Positions 40,983 through 52,816 of a DNA stretch of 64,000 bases are shown piece after piece. The notes under the pieces were generated by a model that did not search any database, was not told where the DNA came from, and saw only the letters and a list, made by a program, of their open reading frames with translations. The stretch is taken from NCBI GenBank assembly GCA_977006965.1, contig OZ345377.1, positions 1,240,001 through 1,304,000 of the forward strand. Direction: 5' to 3'. Each line of letters starts with the position of its first letter. Position 1 is the first letter of the stretch. This DNA is from Phymatolithon calcareum (taxonomy: Eukaryota; Rhodophyta; Florideophyceae; Hapalidiales). The translations under genes and the position numbers were made by a program.

Positions 40983-41543
40983 GTGAAGACAATGACGGAA
41001 AAGCGGGCTATTCGAAACTTGTACAGTGAACTGGGAGTCGAGAATTACTACCAGCAACATGGCGCGGAGTACCGGAATCCGCATTTGACATGTATCAACG
41101 CTCTTCTGAAGCAAAATGAACATCGACTGGACTATAAGAAGACGCTCGACTTTTGCTGCGGCAGTGGGGAGGTAACTCAGTGTTTGCAAGGTCTGGGATA
41201 CCACGATACTTTGGCAAGTGATCCGTATACACAGGAGGCGTATGAGCGGAACATTGGAAGAAAATGTCTTCCGTTGTCTTTCAAGGAAGTGATTCAGGGC
41301 AAATTGGACGGGCAATACACTTCAATCATTTCCAGTTTTGCCATGCATCTTTGTCCTCAGGAGCAACTTTATCCACTCACATATCAACTATTCATGCTGA
41401 GTCCGATGCTAGTCATCATCACCCCGCACAAACGACCGCAATTGGAGAATATTCAAGGTATTTGCTTGTCATTTGAAGATTTTGTGCTCACCGAACGTGG
41501 CAAAAAGGTGCGCTTGAAGGCCTACACCAAAACTCAAGACTGA
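40983..41543 (+). CDS. SAM-dependent methyltransferase-like protein, 186 residues
   Basis: The motif TLDFCCGSGEVTQCL (residues about 54-68) matches motif I of class I SAM-dependent methyltransferases (binding of S-adenosylmethionine), and LASDPYTQEAY fits motif II with its acidic residue. A segment SIISSFAMHLCP corresponds to the post-motif II strand. The N-terminus (YQQHGAEYRNPH) resembles small-molecule methyltransferases. The protein is short for the class, and the substrate is unknown. It starts 168 bases after CDC23 in the same direction. Confidence 0.7.
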   Translation: MKTMTEKRAIRNLYSELGVENYYQQHGAEYRNPHLTCINALLKQNEHRLDYKKTLDFCCGSGEVTQCLQGLGYHDTLASDPYTQEAYERNIGRKCLPLSFKEVIQGKLDGQYTSIISSFAMHLCPQEQLYPLTYQLFMLSPMLVIITPHKRPQLENIQGICLSFEDFVLTERGKKVRLKAYTKTQD

Positions 41544-41707
41544 GCATCGGAAGGTTGGATCCATTTGTACAGTAGTATGATGTAAATAATCCGTGATTTT
41601 CTGTGGTAGTCCTACACATTTCAATTGAAATCTCCCGTCTTGCATCATGTGTGCTCGCACACCACGTTCATCTGGTCGCCATTCCTCATCGGACCGTATG
41701 CTCCACG

Positions 41708-42745
41708 ATGATGATGGCCACTCTCCCCCGTCGCGGCTCGTTGCGATTCTCTCGCAAGTCCGCACGCTATGCGCAGCAATCGCCAACGTCGAATAGCAGC
41801 GCATCGCAAGCGTCTGCGACAGCACTCTTACGACCGCTAACCGTCTACGAGAGTTTATGTTGCGGAGCTGTGGCGCGCATAGCTCAAGTCATGACGATGT
41901 ATCCTGTCGATACGATTAAGACTCGCGTTCAATTTTCTCGAACTGCATCTCTGACCGCCATTGCTCGATTACGATCGGCGGTAATGGCCGGTGCGTTCTA
42001 TCGCGGCTCTATGTTATCGCTACTCGGTCAGGTTCCTTACGGCATGATTACATTCGGCAGTTTGGAATACGTCCGTAATCAATTGCGTGGTCGATTCCCG
42101 GAAACTCCACATTGGGTGACGACAATGGTTGCGGCGACGATCGGCGATTCACTGGGGTCGCTTTGGCTCACGCCGTCTGAAGTTATTAAGCAGAAGACGC
42201 AAGCCGGTGTGTATGCTGGCGCCGGGGCGGCGACCGCGGCTGTCGCGAGAACACATGGATTTGCAGGATTTTATCAGGGATATGGATCGGCGCTTTCGAG
42301 AGATGTCCCGTTTCGTATTTTTCAGTTTGGTTTCTTTGAGGCATGGAAGGGATGGTATGCTAATCGCGTCAAGAGGACGCTTAGTCCGATTGAAAATTTG
42401 ATCATCGGTGCAATGGCAGGTACCAGTGCGGCCGCACTCACCACCCCGCTTGATGTTGTCAGGACACGGATGATGGCGCAGACTGTTGGAGCGAAAGGAG
42501 CGTTTAAAAATGGGTTTGATTGTCTTGCGAAAACTATTGCTATGGAAGGACCGATGGCAATGTTTCGCGGTATTGGGCCAAGATGTCTGCTTATTGGACC
42601 GTCAAGTGCGATTTTCTTCTTGTCGTATGAGGCTACCAAGGGGTTTTTCAGGAGACGTACGGAAAATGCTCGAAAACCTGGTGCCGCAAATCTTGCATGG
42701 GGCATCAGAACTGCATTGTGTGACCGACGGAGTTTCAGAGCGTGA
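41708..42745 (+). CDS. Mitochondrial carrier family protein, SAM carrier-like
   Basis: About 345 residues; ATG 41708 (MMMATLPRRG) is preferred over an upstream 41603 because it gives a basic, Ser-rich presequence. Three tandem carrier repeats are visible with signatures PVDTIKTRVQF (residue about 66), PSEVIKQKTQ (about 156) and PLDVVRTRMM (about 247), each followed by GFYRG/GFYQG/MFRG-type motifs. The first repeat and the GQVPYGMITFGSLEY segment look like the mitochondrial S-adenosylmethionine carriers (SAMC/Pet8), but other substrates are possible. It is expected in the inner mitochondrial or plastid envelope membrane with six transmembrane helices. Its C-terminus ends 160 bases before the convergent vWA gene. 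Confidence 0.85.
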   Translation: MMMATLPRRGSLRFSRKSARYAQQSPTSNSSASQASATALLRPLTVYESLCCGAVARIAQVMTMYPVDTIKTRVQFSRTASLTAIARLRSAVMAGAFYRGSMLSLLGQVPYGMITFGSLEYVRNQLRGRFPETPHWVTTMVAATIGDSLGSLWLTPSEVIKQKTQAGVYAGAGAATAAVARTHGFAGFYQGYGSALSRDVPFRIFQFGFFEAWKGWYANRVKRTLSPIENLIIGAMAGTSAAALTTPLDVVRTRMMAQTVGAKGAFKNGFDCLAKTIAMEGPMAMFRGIGPRCLLIGPSSAIFFLSYEATKGFFRRRTENARKPGAANLAWGIRTALCDRRSFRA

Positions 42746-42904
42746 GTGCTTGTGTCTTCGGTGCGGACAGATTTTCGGTGTGGGAGCGAACGATTAATTG
42801 TCGACAAATGGTCACGGGAGCGACTTCTAGGTTTGCTGGTTTCTTTAAGGAGGCGTGAATTGATAATCCTAATTTACTTTTTCGATAATATCTAGTACTG
42901 TTGA

Positions 42905-44464
42905 TCAGCAGTCGCGAACGTCATCTACGGAGATATCTTGTAGTGAAATGGTAACTCCGCCTACAATGTATTTCAAAATACATTTCTTGGGTCCTTGAGA
43001 GGTGCAGGCAGCGCCATTGGCTGTTATCTTCATCTTTGGTTGCACCACATCTCCGTACTTCACAAACTCTGGAACTGGCGTTACAAACTCGACTGTGTAC
43101 TCTGGAACACAGTCAGATACATCGATCTCAAACCTAATGTTCAAATGCTCTGTAGCCTGTGTCACGGCATCCACAACGAATTCTTGCGAAATGTTCCGCA
43201 CAAACACTCCGTTGGTCAGTTGAGTAATTGCAGACATCTGCCCACCTTTTTGCCTGCTGCCCAACCCTTCACATGCATACGGACTGGTCTCTGCATCCAT
43301 TCCTGGATCACCGACCTGAATGGCGATCACAGTAATCCCCTTTGCTCGCAGTACTTTGATAACATCGCTGCGGCATAGTTTCATGTCGCCAATACAAACC
43401 GGTTCGTGCTGCGGTGCATCGCCGAAGATGATCACCACTTTTCGCGACCCTTCACGCCATCCAATCGAGGAATCTGTACCAAGTCGATACAACGCGAGAA
43501 GGCCGGCCTCAGGCGTGTCTCCCCCTTCCTTTGCCTCCAATGTATCCACAGCCCTCTGCACCTGCGTGGCATTTCGCGTGATAGTTTGCAGGTTTGAAAA
43601 TCCGTCCTTCAAAAGCTTTCCCGACCCCGACTTGCTTGACTCGTCTCGGAAAAAGCCAACGCCGAAAGCGGATGTCGGACATATCGCTTTACGAGCTTTC
43701 ATCACAACCCAAAAATGCTTCTGAACGGCCTTGATTGCTTCCTCAAGACTGCCCGTCGCGTCTGCCAGGAGATACATGTCTTCAGGAATGATCGGAATGC
43801 TGACGTTAGTTTGAAAGGTGACTGATGAGCCCAATGTAACAGACCCCAATTGAACTTCGTAGCCAAGTTCTAGTGTTCCCAGATCTTCTGTATCCGATTC
43901 CGGTGCATCGTTTTCAGTCCTGGAGGCAAGTAATTGCAATGTAAACGGCTGCAATTCCTTTGGAGGAACTTTCCGAACGCCAATTTTGCAGTGCAACAAA
44001 GTGCAATTTCGTTCTCGGCGACAGGAATAGTCGGTCCACTTCACATATCCTCTTTGTGTGCACGGCACAGGTCTGCACCATCTTTTGAAGCCGTGATGAC
44101 CTGGAAACTGTCGATATTCAAATTGACTTTGCTCACAAGCGCTGCACTGCACGTCTTCGCATACGGCGCTGAGTGTGCACTTCGCGAAACATATCTTGTA
44201 CCTTCTTCCCTCTTCGGTGGGGGGGTCTCGTTGCAAGATAGTCTTGCAATTGGCGCGGACGGGATGATAAGTTTCGCAGTGTTCGACTTTGAACATTTCT
44301 CGGTTATACGTACGCAACTTTTGGACATGGCGCATGTTGTTCGATGGATATACATCATCATCTGAATCGTCGTGCCGAGTGTTGTGAGATGGGATGGCAG
44401 CTTCGTCTGAAACGGTCATGCGGAGAAGTACCGCGCACAAGAATAGCGATAGCAAGAGAAACAT
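42905..44464 (-). CDS. Secreted vWA-domain protein, Cys-rich N-terminus
   Basis: A 519-residue protein beginning with a clear signal peptide (MFLLLSLFLCAVLL). Residues about 60-160 are Cys-rich with CxxC-type pairs and look like a thrombospondin-like or EGF-like disulfide module. A von Willebrand factor A domain follows from about 228 to 430. Its MIDAS is DATGS (235-239) with later GGDTPEAGLLAL (Thr) and FGDAPQHE (Asp), as in integrin-beta-like vWA domains. The C-terminal part is beta-rich with a few Cys. No transmembrane anchor is seen. It is probably an extracellular or cell-wall adhesion/recognition protein. It is convergent with the carrier gene. Confidence 0.82.
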   Translation of the reverse strand: MFLLLSLFLCAVLLRMTVSDEAAIPSHNTRHDDSDDDVYPSNNMRHVQKLRTYNREMFKVEHCETYHPVRANCKTILQRDPPTEEGRRYKICFAKCTLSAVCEDVQCSACEQSQFEYRQFPGHHGFKRWCRPVPCTQRGYVKWTDYSCRRERNCTLLHCKIGVRKVPPKELQPFTLQLLASRTENDAPESDTEDLGTLELGYEVQLGSVTLGSSVTFQTNVSIPIIPEDMYLLADATGSLEEAIKAVQKHFWVVMKARKAICPTSAFGVGFFRDESSKSGSGKLLKDGFSNLQTITRNATQVQRAVDTLEAKEGGDTPEAGLLALYRLGTDSSIGWREGSRKVVIIFGDAPQHEPVCIGDMKLCRSDVIKVLRAKGITVIAIQVGDPGMDAETSPYACEGLGSRQKGGQMSAITQLTNGVFVRNISQEFVVDAVTQATEHLNIRFEIDVSDCVPEYTVEFVTPVPEFVKYGDVVQPKMKITANGAACTSQGPKKCILKYIVGGVTISLQDISVDDVRDC

Positions 44465-46010
44465 TTCTTGTCGTACTTAACCGCACCTGAATGCATGCGA
44501 GGGAGAAGCAGCCAGGTTCAGAGTTTTCCACAGTCTGGTCTTCCGTAGCAGATTTGGCGGGAATGAGAAAGGTCACTTCCATTTACGCCGATGATGAGCA
44601 AGGTGCGCTAAAGTAAAAGGCTCGGACGAGAGACATGCTTGCATTCACGGTTACTTGAAGTTTTCTCCAATTCAACAGGACGCCGGCGACGTACTAGGTA
44701 AGCAATGATTCTTTTGTTCAAGAGTCCGATTCGATTACTCGCAAGGGACGTGGCTGTATGAAGATGTAAATAGGAAGCGTGGACAAGGTGGAGAAGGAGA
44801 AAGCTTGGAAAAAGATGCTTCGCTGCTGTTGAGTGTGGTCTCTGTGTGCATGTGAAAATCTCGCACTTGACATTTTTCATTCGTAGCCAGCCTGGTATCG
44901 TGAGAAGTGTGAATGCCCTATGCATAAATGAATACAAAATGAAAAATTTTATAGCTAATGTCGAGACAATACACTTCCAGCGGTCACATCGATCGTACAG
45001 TATGTGATGGAATTTGCAAAAACCAGACTTGAGATTCAGATGGCAATTCAGTGCAACGAAGGCCGCCTTAAAATATATATGCAAGACAGACTCAAATGTT
45101 AACCCAAGGCAATTCTAGAGACCATCATTCCTCTCCAGTTCAGCGATCTTAATTCGATTCCTCTCCTCAACACGGCCAGCTGGCGCACAAGCAACGGAAT
45201 TCTCAGCGAATGTATAAAAAGTTTTCTATGGGGACTTCAACAATGGATTGACTTTCGGCAAACTCCGAAGGGTTGTTCTACAAAGGCAGCATTGCTGTAT
45301 CGCAAGTAGATATCCTGTACATCCCAAAAGTGCATGAGTATATTAGAAAGCAAGGCGCGATAGATTGTGCAACACACCCACGTACTGCTGCAGTGTTTGC
45401 ACAGTTCTCTCTCCTAAGGTAGGTGATCACAGCCCCCTATTGCCAGATAGTTTTCAGGCGTCGTCGTCCAATAATTGTGTGGGTATTCTGGGAAGCGGTA
45501 AAAGTCAACAGTCTCAGGACGGCTTTTTACTGTTATTCGTGCAGGCAAAGAGTCAATGAAGGGAAGAAGTCAAGATGTGTGAAGTTGCACAATTGCAGGG
45601 CGCCTATCTTACAAGACAACTCTGCTTACGCTCTTAAAATAACCAAGTCATGGTTATCCGGAATGTCGGTGTAATATCCTCCTGTCTGTTGCAATCATTC
45701 CGAAAATAAAGATTCATGCATGCTTCATTTGCAACAAGTTATCTAATTGTTGTTGAAGTATTAATTAGGTAAGACGGTTCTAAAATTGGAGCACCATTTG
45801 CTCTGTCCCGGATTGAAAGCAATTACGTCTTCGGTGATGGACAAAGAGACCGAAAAGTCCCAAAATAAAGAGATATGTATCGGAGATTTTCCTGTCCTGT
45901 AATGCACGCTTTCGCGCGCAGCACAGGATCCCCTCGGTTCCTGCGAGGGGAATCGTCCCGCGCGGGACGTTCAGGAGGCAGGGAAGGCGCTCGAGGATTT
46001 GGCTTCCCTA
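44465..46010. other. Intergenic, no gene seen
   Basis: This contains the promoter side of the vWA gene and then unassigned AT-rich sequence. A TACAGTA motif lies at 44996-45002. No coding or RNA gene is supported. Confidence 0.4.
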
Positions 46011-47926
46011 CTCTAATCCGCATTACGACATGGAACTGTGGTGGACTTTCAAACATCACAATAAGCAGAAGAACCTTCGAAATCGTGCGACGATACCGTA
46101 CACTAATAATGTCTGCGGAAGCTGCGAAATAGACGTTTGCGAAACGCGATGGTCCGGATGTGCCTCCGAGCCGACGAAACTTGCCACCGAATGAAGTGCA
46201 TGCGTGCATCAGCAAGATGCGGCGCAACAAGGCTACTGATACTGATGGCACCCCCGTAGGGACCTTCCGAGCCGCGAAGCACACAGCAGACGAGCTATAC
46301 TCCCTGCTGTCGCAAATCTGGGAGATCGAAAAAATGCTGGAAGACATGACGCTCGGGACCGTGCTTATGATGCATAAAAAGGCCCCAAGGACGGTAGGAA
46401 AACCTACAGGGCATTGTGCTTCCCCATGCGTTTAAGGTGCTGTCCATGTGCCTCCTGCACCGCATAGCACAGCTCATCAAGCCGCTCCTGCCCAACATGT
46501 AGGCAGGTTTCAGACTACTCGCGGCTGCCGTGACAACATGTGCATACTGGCTTGGTCAGTGGATTGGCAATTAGAGCAGGGACGCTCGGAGGTCGTAACA
46601 TATATAGACTTCAAGGCGGCTTTCGACTCAGTCAGCCACAGCTTCCTGCTTTCATCACTGCGCAACTAAGGCTACCCAGAAAAGTGTGCCCGCTTAGTCG
46701 CGCTCATGTACGAGACGGCAAAGATCACAGTTCGAAGGGAGCTCAAGAGTGGGGCACGGGTGTAGTCTAGAAAAATCCGTATGGAACGAGGCGTAGTGCA
46801 ATGGGACATACTGCGCCCTACGTGCTTCATCGTTGCATTCGACCGGATTTTTCGAACGCACACCACCATCAAAACAGGTTCGATGTTAACGCCCACTCTC
46901 CAAGTCAACAAGCTCAAATACGCCGACGATGTGGTCTACTGGATTTGAATCCCACTGCCGCCTCATCGAGACTATCAAGACTGACCTTAGGGGCAAGATC
47001 CGACGCAGCACTAAAGAAGACCATCCCCAAGATCTTCTCGCAGCACAAACGAAATGCACAGAGAGTATTGCGTACAGCGGAAGATTATGTCAACGCAATG
47101 GATTTCAAGTTCAAATGCGACGACTGCGACAGGGAATTCCCATACACAAGTTCCGTGGCTATTCACCGCCGACTACACTGCAATACACTCCGCCCGCAAT
47201 CGAGACGAGTTCTTCTGCTTGCCCTCCGTTCGATTCTAAGATGGCAATACGGACGTGAGATGATCTCGGCCGATTCGACTGGGCACCTTTGTGCAGTCAC
47301 GAGAGCCAATGATCAACAGAAGATGTACGTCTCCGGCGAATACTTTGACCGCGAATCACGGGAGTCTCTGATGCTGACAGACGAGCAATGGGGACTCGTG
47401 GCACATGCGCAACCGAAGGTCCCCTCCCGTCCCGGATGTTTCGCCGGACTCGTTAAACAGGCAAAACGAAATTTAGAACAAGAAACTAGAACGCCTATGC
47501 ACCGAAGATGAAGAGTTTAGACACGTACTGCACTTTAAATATTTTGGAGTTTCGCAGTCCGGAGACGGGGACCCACTGGTCCCCGTAGTACATCCCGCTA
47601 CGCTGCCCTGGTCCCGGTTTGGCGATCTACGGCGGCTAATAACCGATGCCAAACTCGCAGTCATTCTTCGACTTGGAATCATCGACATCAGCGTGGTATC
47701 CACTCTTCTCTACGGTTGCGAGTCCTGGACGATGACAGAGCAAGTCAAATGGAAGCTGAAATCAACTACATCCAAAATGCTATCCAAGATAACTGGACGA
47801 ACAGAGGCAGAAGAGACCCGAGAACCCGCATTCGACGTCGCCATGCTCACCAGAGATCAACGATGGAATTGGCTAGTGGCTATTGTACCACGGCCTCAAT
47901 TGAGGCAACTTTTCAAAGCTCATTGA
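46011..47926 (+). mobile_element. LINE relic with endonuclease start joined to reverse transcriptase
   Basis: At about 46011 the frame encodes IRITTWNCGGLSN, the first strand of an APE-type LINE endonuclease. It soon stops, and from 46150 another frame gives the start of a reverse transcriptase (MRRNKATDTDGTPVG). Further RT motifs follow in changing frames: TYIDFKAAFDSVSH (46590), RGVVQWDIL and KYADDVVY (46910-46940). A C2H2 zinc finger (CDDCDREF with HRRLH, about 47120) and the C-terminal segments LLYGCESWTM and TRDQRWNWL (47700-47880) complete a typical LINE order. Most of the endonuclease is deleted and several frameshifts are present, so the copy is inactive. Borders were not defined, since I found no target-site duplication. 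Confidence 0.8.
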
Positions 47927-47959
47927 AGTAAACAAAAATTATTCGAAACACTATTTGGC

Positions 47960-50900
47960 GCCGCACACAGAAAGACCGCCGTTCCTTGTGTACTCGGAAG
48001 ACGCAACTTCCCCTATGTCAGGATTTTTGCGGGCACAGGTAGCAAAATTCAATCAACCACTGGAAGAAAACTGTGTCGTGATCGCACAAGAAAAAAACCT
48101 CGCCTACAAGTCGGTGCCCCCGTTCGCGCCAAAGAAACTGCTGTCACAAGTCTAGCAGAGTGCTCCTGACTTTATGACTCTTCGTGAAAGTCTAAAAACA
48201 CTAAATCGGACCGTTCTGGAAGTTTTTGTTGGACAACTTCACGATCGTTCAAGTACTTCTCTGAGGGCGAAGTGGATTTTGGTGACACATGTGGACAAAA
48301 AAACCAGGTGAAGGCTGTCAAGGTTATCAACGTTAAGGCAGGGAATGTTGTCGAAGACGTTCAAGAGGGATATCAAGTCCGACCAAGTCGCCGTCGGCAA
48401 GAAGATGCAACGGCTCGTTAATCATCTGAAGCTGCTTACAGTGCAATCCCGGACATACCGCTTGAAGATCTCGGGCGTTCCTCTGCACGTACTCCTATCC
48501 AAGACGATCTTCATGCTGTGTCATAGAAGCTCAAAACGCCCTGGCTCCCTGGAGTACGCATTGTAAGAATATTGGGACTAGGAGTCGTAAAAAAACGTCT
48601 GTCTTTTTGCCCTTGTTCGCGCTCCTGATATTGAACCTTCGTGGCACGGCCAAAGTGTTCATTGCCGTACCACTGGTATTTTTCACTATGCGACAAATGA
48701 TCGGCAAACGGAAAATGACTGTGAGATTCAAAATAAAGCTCCATTTGTAGCTTGTAGCAGCAAATGAAGAGCAGATCAGTGCACTCAAGGGAGAATTAGC
48801 ATACGGAAATATGAATATATTCAGTTTTCCGTTGTTCGCGCAATCTCGTTTTCTGAAGGTGTCGAGATGGAAGAGATGTTCCTTCAAATGGGCCTAAAAC
48901 TCATCGGAGTTGTAATATTAGGGAGGATATTATACCCCATTGGTTCCTTACCGATATAAAGCTCTCCGAGACGGCTTCATATGTCTTCATGGTGCGGAAG
49001 TACCGGAACGTCAGTCCATTAATGACGACTGGTATGTTGGAGCAAGGTAGCCGATACTTTACTTCGACGACATCCTGAACTCTGGAAGGAAATCCGTCGT
49101 GTCGCAAGCGCAGGCGTTTGTTAGACGATGGATCTGCCGTCGTTGAGCTGCCCGTGCCCCAATCAGGAGTGTGCGATACTCATTATTCCGAATGCCGTCA
49201 ATTTGCCAGACACATTCGATGTAGGCAAGGGGGTATTAATATGGAGAAGAACGTGCGAATATAGATTCGTCATTTAGTGCCAATGGCATTGCAAGGCATC
49301 GCCTACCAAACTTAGTAGGGTATCGCTGTACTCTGGAGCGCACCCAGAGTCACTGGACAACGATTACCGAAGAGCTAGGAACTGCAGCTGGTCGACAACT
49401 CATATGACTCGCAGTACGCTCGACGTTTCTCCGCCACTGGAAAGAGGACATTCGTATCTGGTACCAGTGTTTGTATTCATCTAATGCCCACAAGAAGGAA
49501 TTGGAAGACTGGGGATGCGCAACCCTTATACCTTGCAGCACGGACGCCACGTTCGCAAGCGTATCAAGACGAGGCTTGTTTGTTCGTCCTGCAGAAGGCT
49601 TGGCGGTGCTCTACTTCACATTTATCGTACATCCATGGGTAGGCCCTACTTTGCCCGACACGTAGAGATGTTCTATGAACATGTTGTTCTTCTTTCTTTC
49701 TTTTATTGCGGGATTTATCAGAGCTGGTAAACAACTCCACATCCTTACGGCTCCAGTAGACTTAACAGATACGAGTGGTACTTGATGTCACAACAGCTGC
49801 CCAAGCTGCACAATGTGCAGACCTTGGGGAAGCTTAACATCTATATCGCTACATAGCCAATCTTCAGTCGCCGTCCTTCAAAGGGATGCCCCGGGTTGGA
49901 AACCATTTAGGACGCTCACGGTAGCTAGTCATCTCGCTGCCTTCTTTCATCTTCTTCTGTCTTCTCTCCCAGCTTCCTTGAGCGTTGCGGCACACCACTC
50001 AGGGCGGAATCCATGTACTACCATACTACCAGAAGGTGATAGTCTTCTCCCATGGGGAGGCCGGATCACAGCTCTTGCAAGTTCAAAAAAACCCTGCACT
50101 GTAGCGGGGAAAAATTCCTGACTGAGCTCTTGGTTCCTATCTGTGACGCACAGGTGAACGGGCCGGACCGGTATGATAGCCGGCCTGTATCAAATCCGCT
50201 TAAATTCGCAAGATTTCCTCGAAATCTTGCAACGGCGGGCTTGGGTCTGGCATTTCAAGTGTGGCAAGTTCTCGATTCGCCAAGTCCCTGGAGTGCGCGT
50301 TCACGATCGCGTCCGCCATTTCCGGCGGGATTACCGTCGGCAGGAGCGCTTTGTGCAGCTTTATCGCTGCGGCCGCTTGCGCCGGCGCGGGCGCCCGCGC
50401 CCGCGCCGGAAACTTGTCTTTTTTCGTTTGTGGTCCGTTCGGTCCGGTCAAACCCTTCTCTCCCTGGGAGTAATTCTGACATGTTGTTCTGACGACACCG
50501 AGCGTGAGTAAAACTTGTTAAGTAGTTATTGGCCTTTTGTGGGTAAGACCAAGGGTCCAAGGTTGGGTTAGGTGAAGAAGGTTGTGCCTTCTTGGCTTCC
50601 TCAGGCCAAGAGATTTATTGAGCGTATATGTACTAATGTGAAACTGTAGCCAAGTGTACCCAAGAACTTGTCTTGGTGGACGTGAGGCTTCAGTGGCTGG
50701 AAAGTCCAAAAGAGTTGATTACAGGAAAAACATTGTCTCGTCAGTTTGAATTGTGGTGCCCAATATGGGCAAACATTTGTGTCGTCCAAGAGACCAGTTG
50801 TGAAAGGCGGGATAAGCCAGCAAAGTCTTCTTGACCTGGCCACTTTACTTATCCTTGCCGCGTCTACTATTCAGGACTCAGCAGGTTGCTTATGTACTGC

Positions 50901-51215
50901 TCTGGAGAGCTACAGTACTGGGGAACTGCAGAACTTGGGGAACTGCAGAACTAGACTTCCTAATCCGTACATTGTTACCGTAAACGTAAACGCGGGAGAA
51001 ACAGTACCAGAAAAGGGCGTGAAGGAGTGTGTCTGCATTTGCAGAGTGCCTTGGTTCCCATCCTGGGAAACTTTCCATTCGACGTGTATGTCAGCTCCAT
51101 GACACTCGACCTCTTTTCTAAACGCCTGAAACCGGTGAAATGTTTTCGCGAAAAAATTCAAAAACATACTAAAAAATAGTGAAAATATTCTAAAACAATT
51201 TGAAATTTTCTATTT
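47960..51215. other. Repeat-derived or unassigned DNA, no supported gene
   Basis: This holds many short overlapping frames. A GC-rich patch at 50200-50450 (minus) encodes an Ala/Pro/Arg-rich segment ending in DPSPPLQDFEEIL that could be a gag-like fragment, but this is weak. A small perfect stem-loop CAAGATTTC-CTC-GAAATCTTG lies near 50209-50229. A 17-bp tandem duplication GGGGAACTGCAGAACT(T/A) lies at 50920-50953. Confidence 0.35.
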
Positions 51216-52448
51216 CTATTTCTCCGGTATGATCCACTTATTGACTGGATGCGTGATACGTCCAGTGGACATAAGATACTGTAACATAGCTGCGCTTGCG
51301 TTTTTCTTCCTGAAAACATCAGCAAGATTGTACTTTGAAGTCATATGGGCGACGTTCGACAGATCTCCATTCGTATAGCTCTCACGAATAGCCGTGATAT
51401 CGATAAGAAGTCTCTTCTCCGATACAGTACTCAGCTTTGTGATAGTATCAAACAGACACTTTGAATCTGAGAACAAGACTGTAGATACTTTTCTACAAAG
51501 AATAGTTGACAGATCGTAAGCTAAAGCCAGCACAAAATCGAGGCAATGGGTGAATGCCATGACTTCTGCTCCGAGAATGGATCTAGTTACGCGCTGTGAC
51601 TTCTATGAACCATCGTGGATTATAGATGCGTTGTCCTGTTTGCCTTTCAGGAGAACAATGAATCCAATTTGAGATGATAATTCCGGATTGTTCGCAAAAG
51701 AAGCGTTGGAATATCCAGAGATGTATACAGATGAGAGGTCGAGAGGGCGATACACGAGATGAGCTGGATTGTTTAGTTTCTGAATGGCTTCGTTCAGAAA
51801 ACTAGTATCTTGAATGGTGCAGTGCTCAGTTTTAATTTGAGAGAGCTGAGCATTTTCAAAAGAGACTTCAGGCCTGGTACAAGATGTGGGATATGAAACT
51901 TGTCCGCGACCAGAGGCGAATTTCTTTTGCATTCCCTTGTCCGATTTGTAATCCACGCTCTTAAGATTTGTACAATAGTCGTTCTCATGCAGAACATAAC
52001 CTCCATACTCATGTTCATCAATACAGAAACCGCTGAACTGCATGGGAAAAGAGTATGTCCTAGGCTTGCATTCGAAACATTGCGATTTTTCTTCTTCTAA
52101 ATTGCTGAACTCCGGTGTGCCTCCTCCACAAGTGCCGTCAACTTGTGTGACCTGAATTCCTTCAAGTATTGATCCAACAACCTTATAGAATAGGCATGGA
52201 TCGAGAACAGAGGATTGCATACCAAGGTCTCCGGTATGCCAATCTTGAAATGTTGGCCACCAATATCCAGGAGAGTCACATAGACCATATTGGGCTTTAA
52301 TTGCACGGAGTATGGTGTGATAATACAAAATGGGACTGTTCCCGACCCCCTTTGACAGCGTGTACACGTGGACACGCTGTCCGAATCCCGCGAAACTTCT
52401 AGTTAGCGACGCGCTAGCCACGTGTCCAGCGCTTAGGTAGCATAGCAC
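51216..52448 (-). mobile_element. Ty1/copia pol fragment (reverse transcriptase C-part, RNase H)
   Basis: The minus strand encodes the end of a copia reverse transcriptase (YGLCDSPGYWW, DPCLFYK) and the RNase H (GYSNASFANN, SQRVTRSILGAEVMAF, FSDSKCLFDTITK). A TAG at 51603-51605 interrupts the frame between DGS and KSQRVTRS, a place where related elements read through. The catalytic YVDD region is altered (QVDGTCGGG), so the enzyme was already dead. The 5' part is missing; at 52448 it meets the leader of the plus-strand gypsy element, which probably inserted into or truncated it. Confidence 0.85.
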
Positions 52449-52633
52449 TTAACCGCCGTCGTCGGCGAGTGAATAAACCAACAAGAGGTTTTCGGAAGCA
52501 CACACACACTCGACTGGCTCAGCCACCGTCAAGGTTCCCAAGGGATTTAGGACCCAGGGCTCGCGAACGACCGCCGTTCTGACCCCACTGAGTGTCTGTT
52601 GCTAAGGGAAACCCCTGTGTTACCACTTTTGCT

Positions 52634-52816
52634 ACGTCGCCTGCGACGTGCCGGCTTGCCTCACCACGTCACCTTTGACGTTGATCGGCTTGTCTACCCC
52701 TGCCAAACCCTGCGTAGGGTGATCGCCTCGTGTCTGTCGATCACTACCGCCGTCCTAGACATTTCGGGGTGTTTACAGTCCACCCCGGCGTCACTTCCAC
52801 CGTTGGGAGTGACGCC
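52634..52816 (+). other. Chain of perfect hairpins in the gypsy leader
   Basis: Six successive short perfect stems occur: ACGTCGC/GCGACGT (52634-52649), ACGTCA/TGACGT (52666-52681), ACCCT/AGGGT (52707-52720), GTGATCG/CGATCAC (52719-52744), CGGGGTG/CACCCCG (52765-52787) and GGCGTCACT/AGTGACGCC (52787-52816). Further imperfect stems continue to about 52970. In retroelement RNA such leaders act in packaging, dimerisation or control of translation; which applies here is not known. Confidence 0.7.

Noticed and set aside
50200-50451. Ala/Pro-rich minus ORF as a gag gene
   Set aside because: Too short, no capsid or zinc-knuckle motif, in unassigned DNA.
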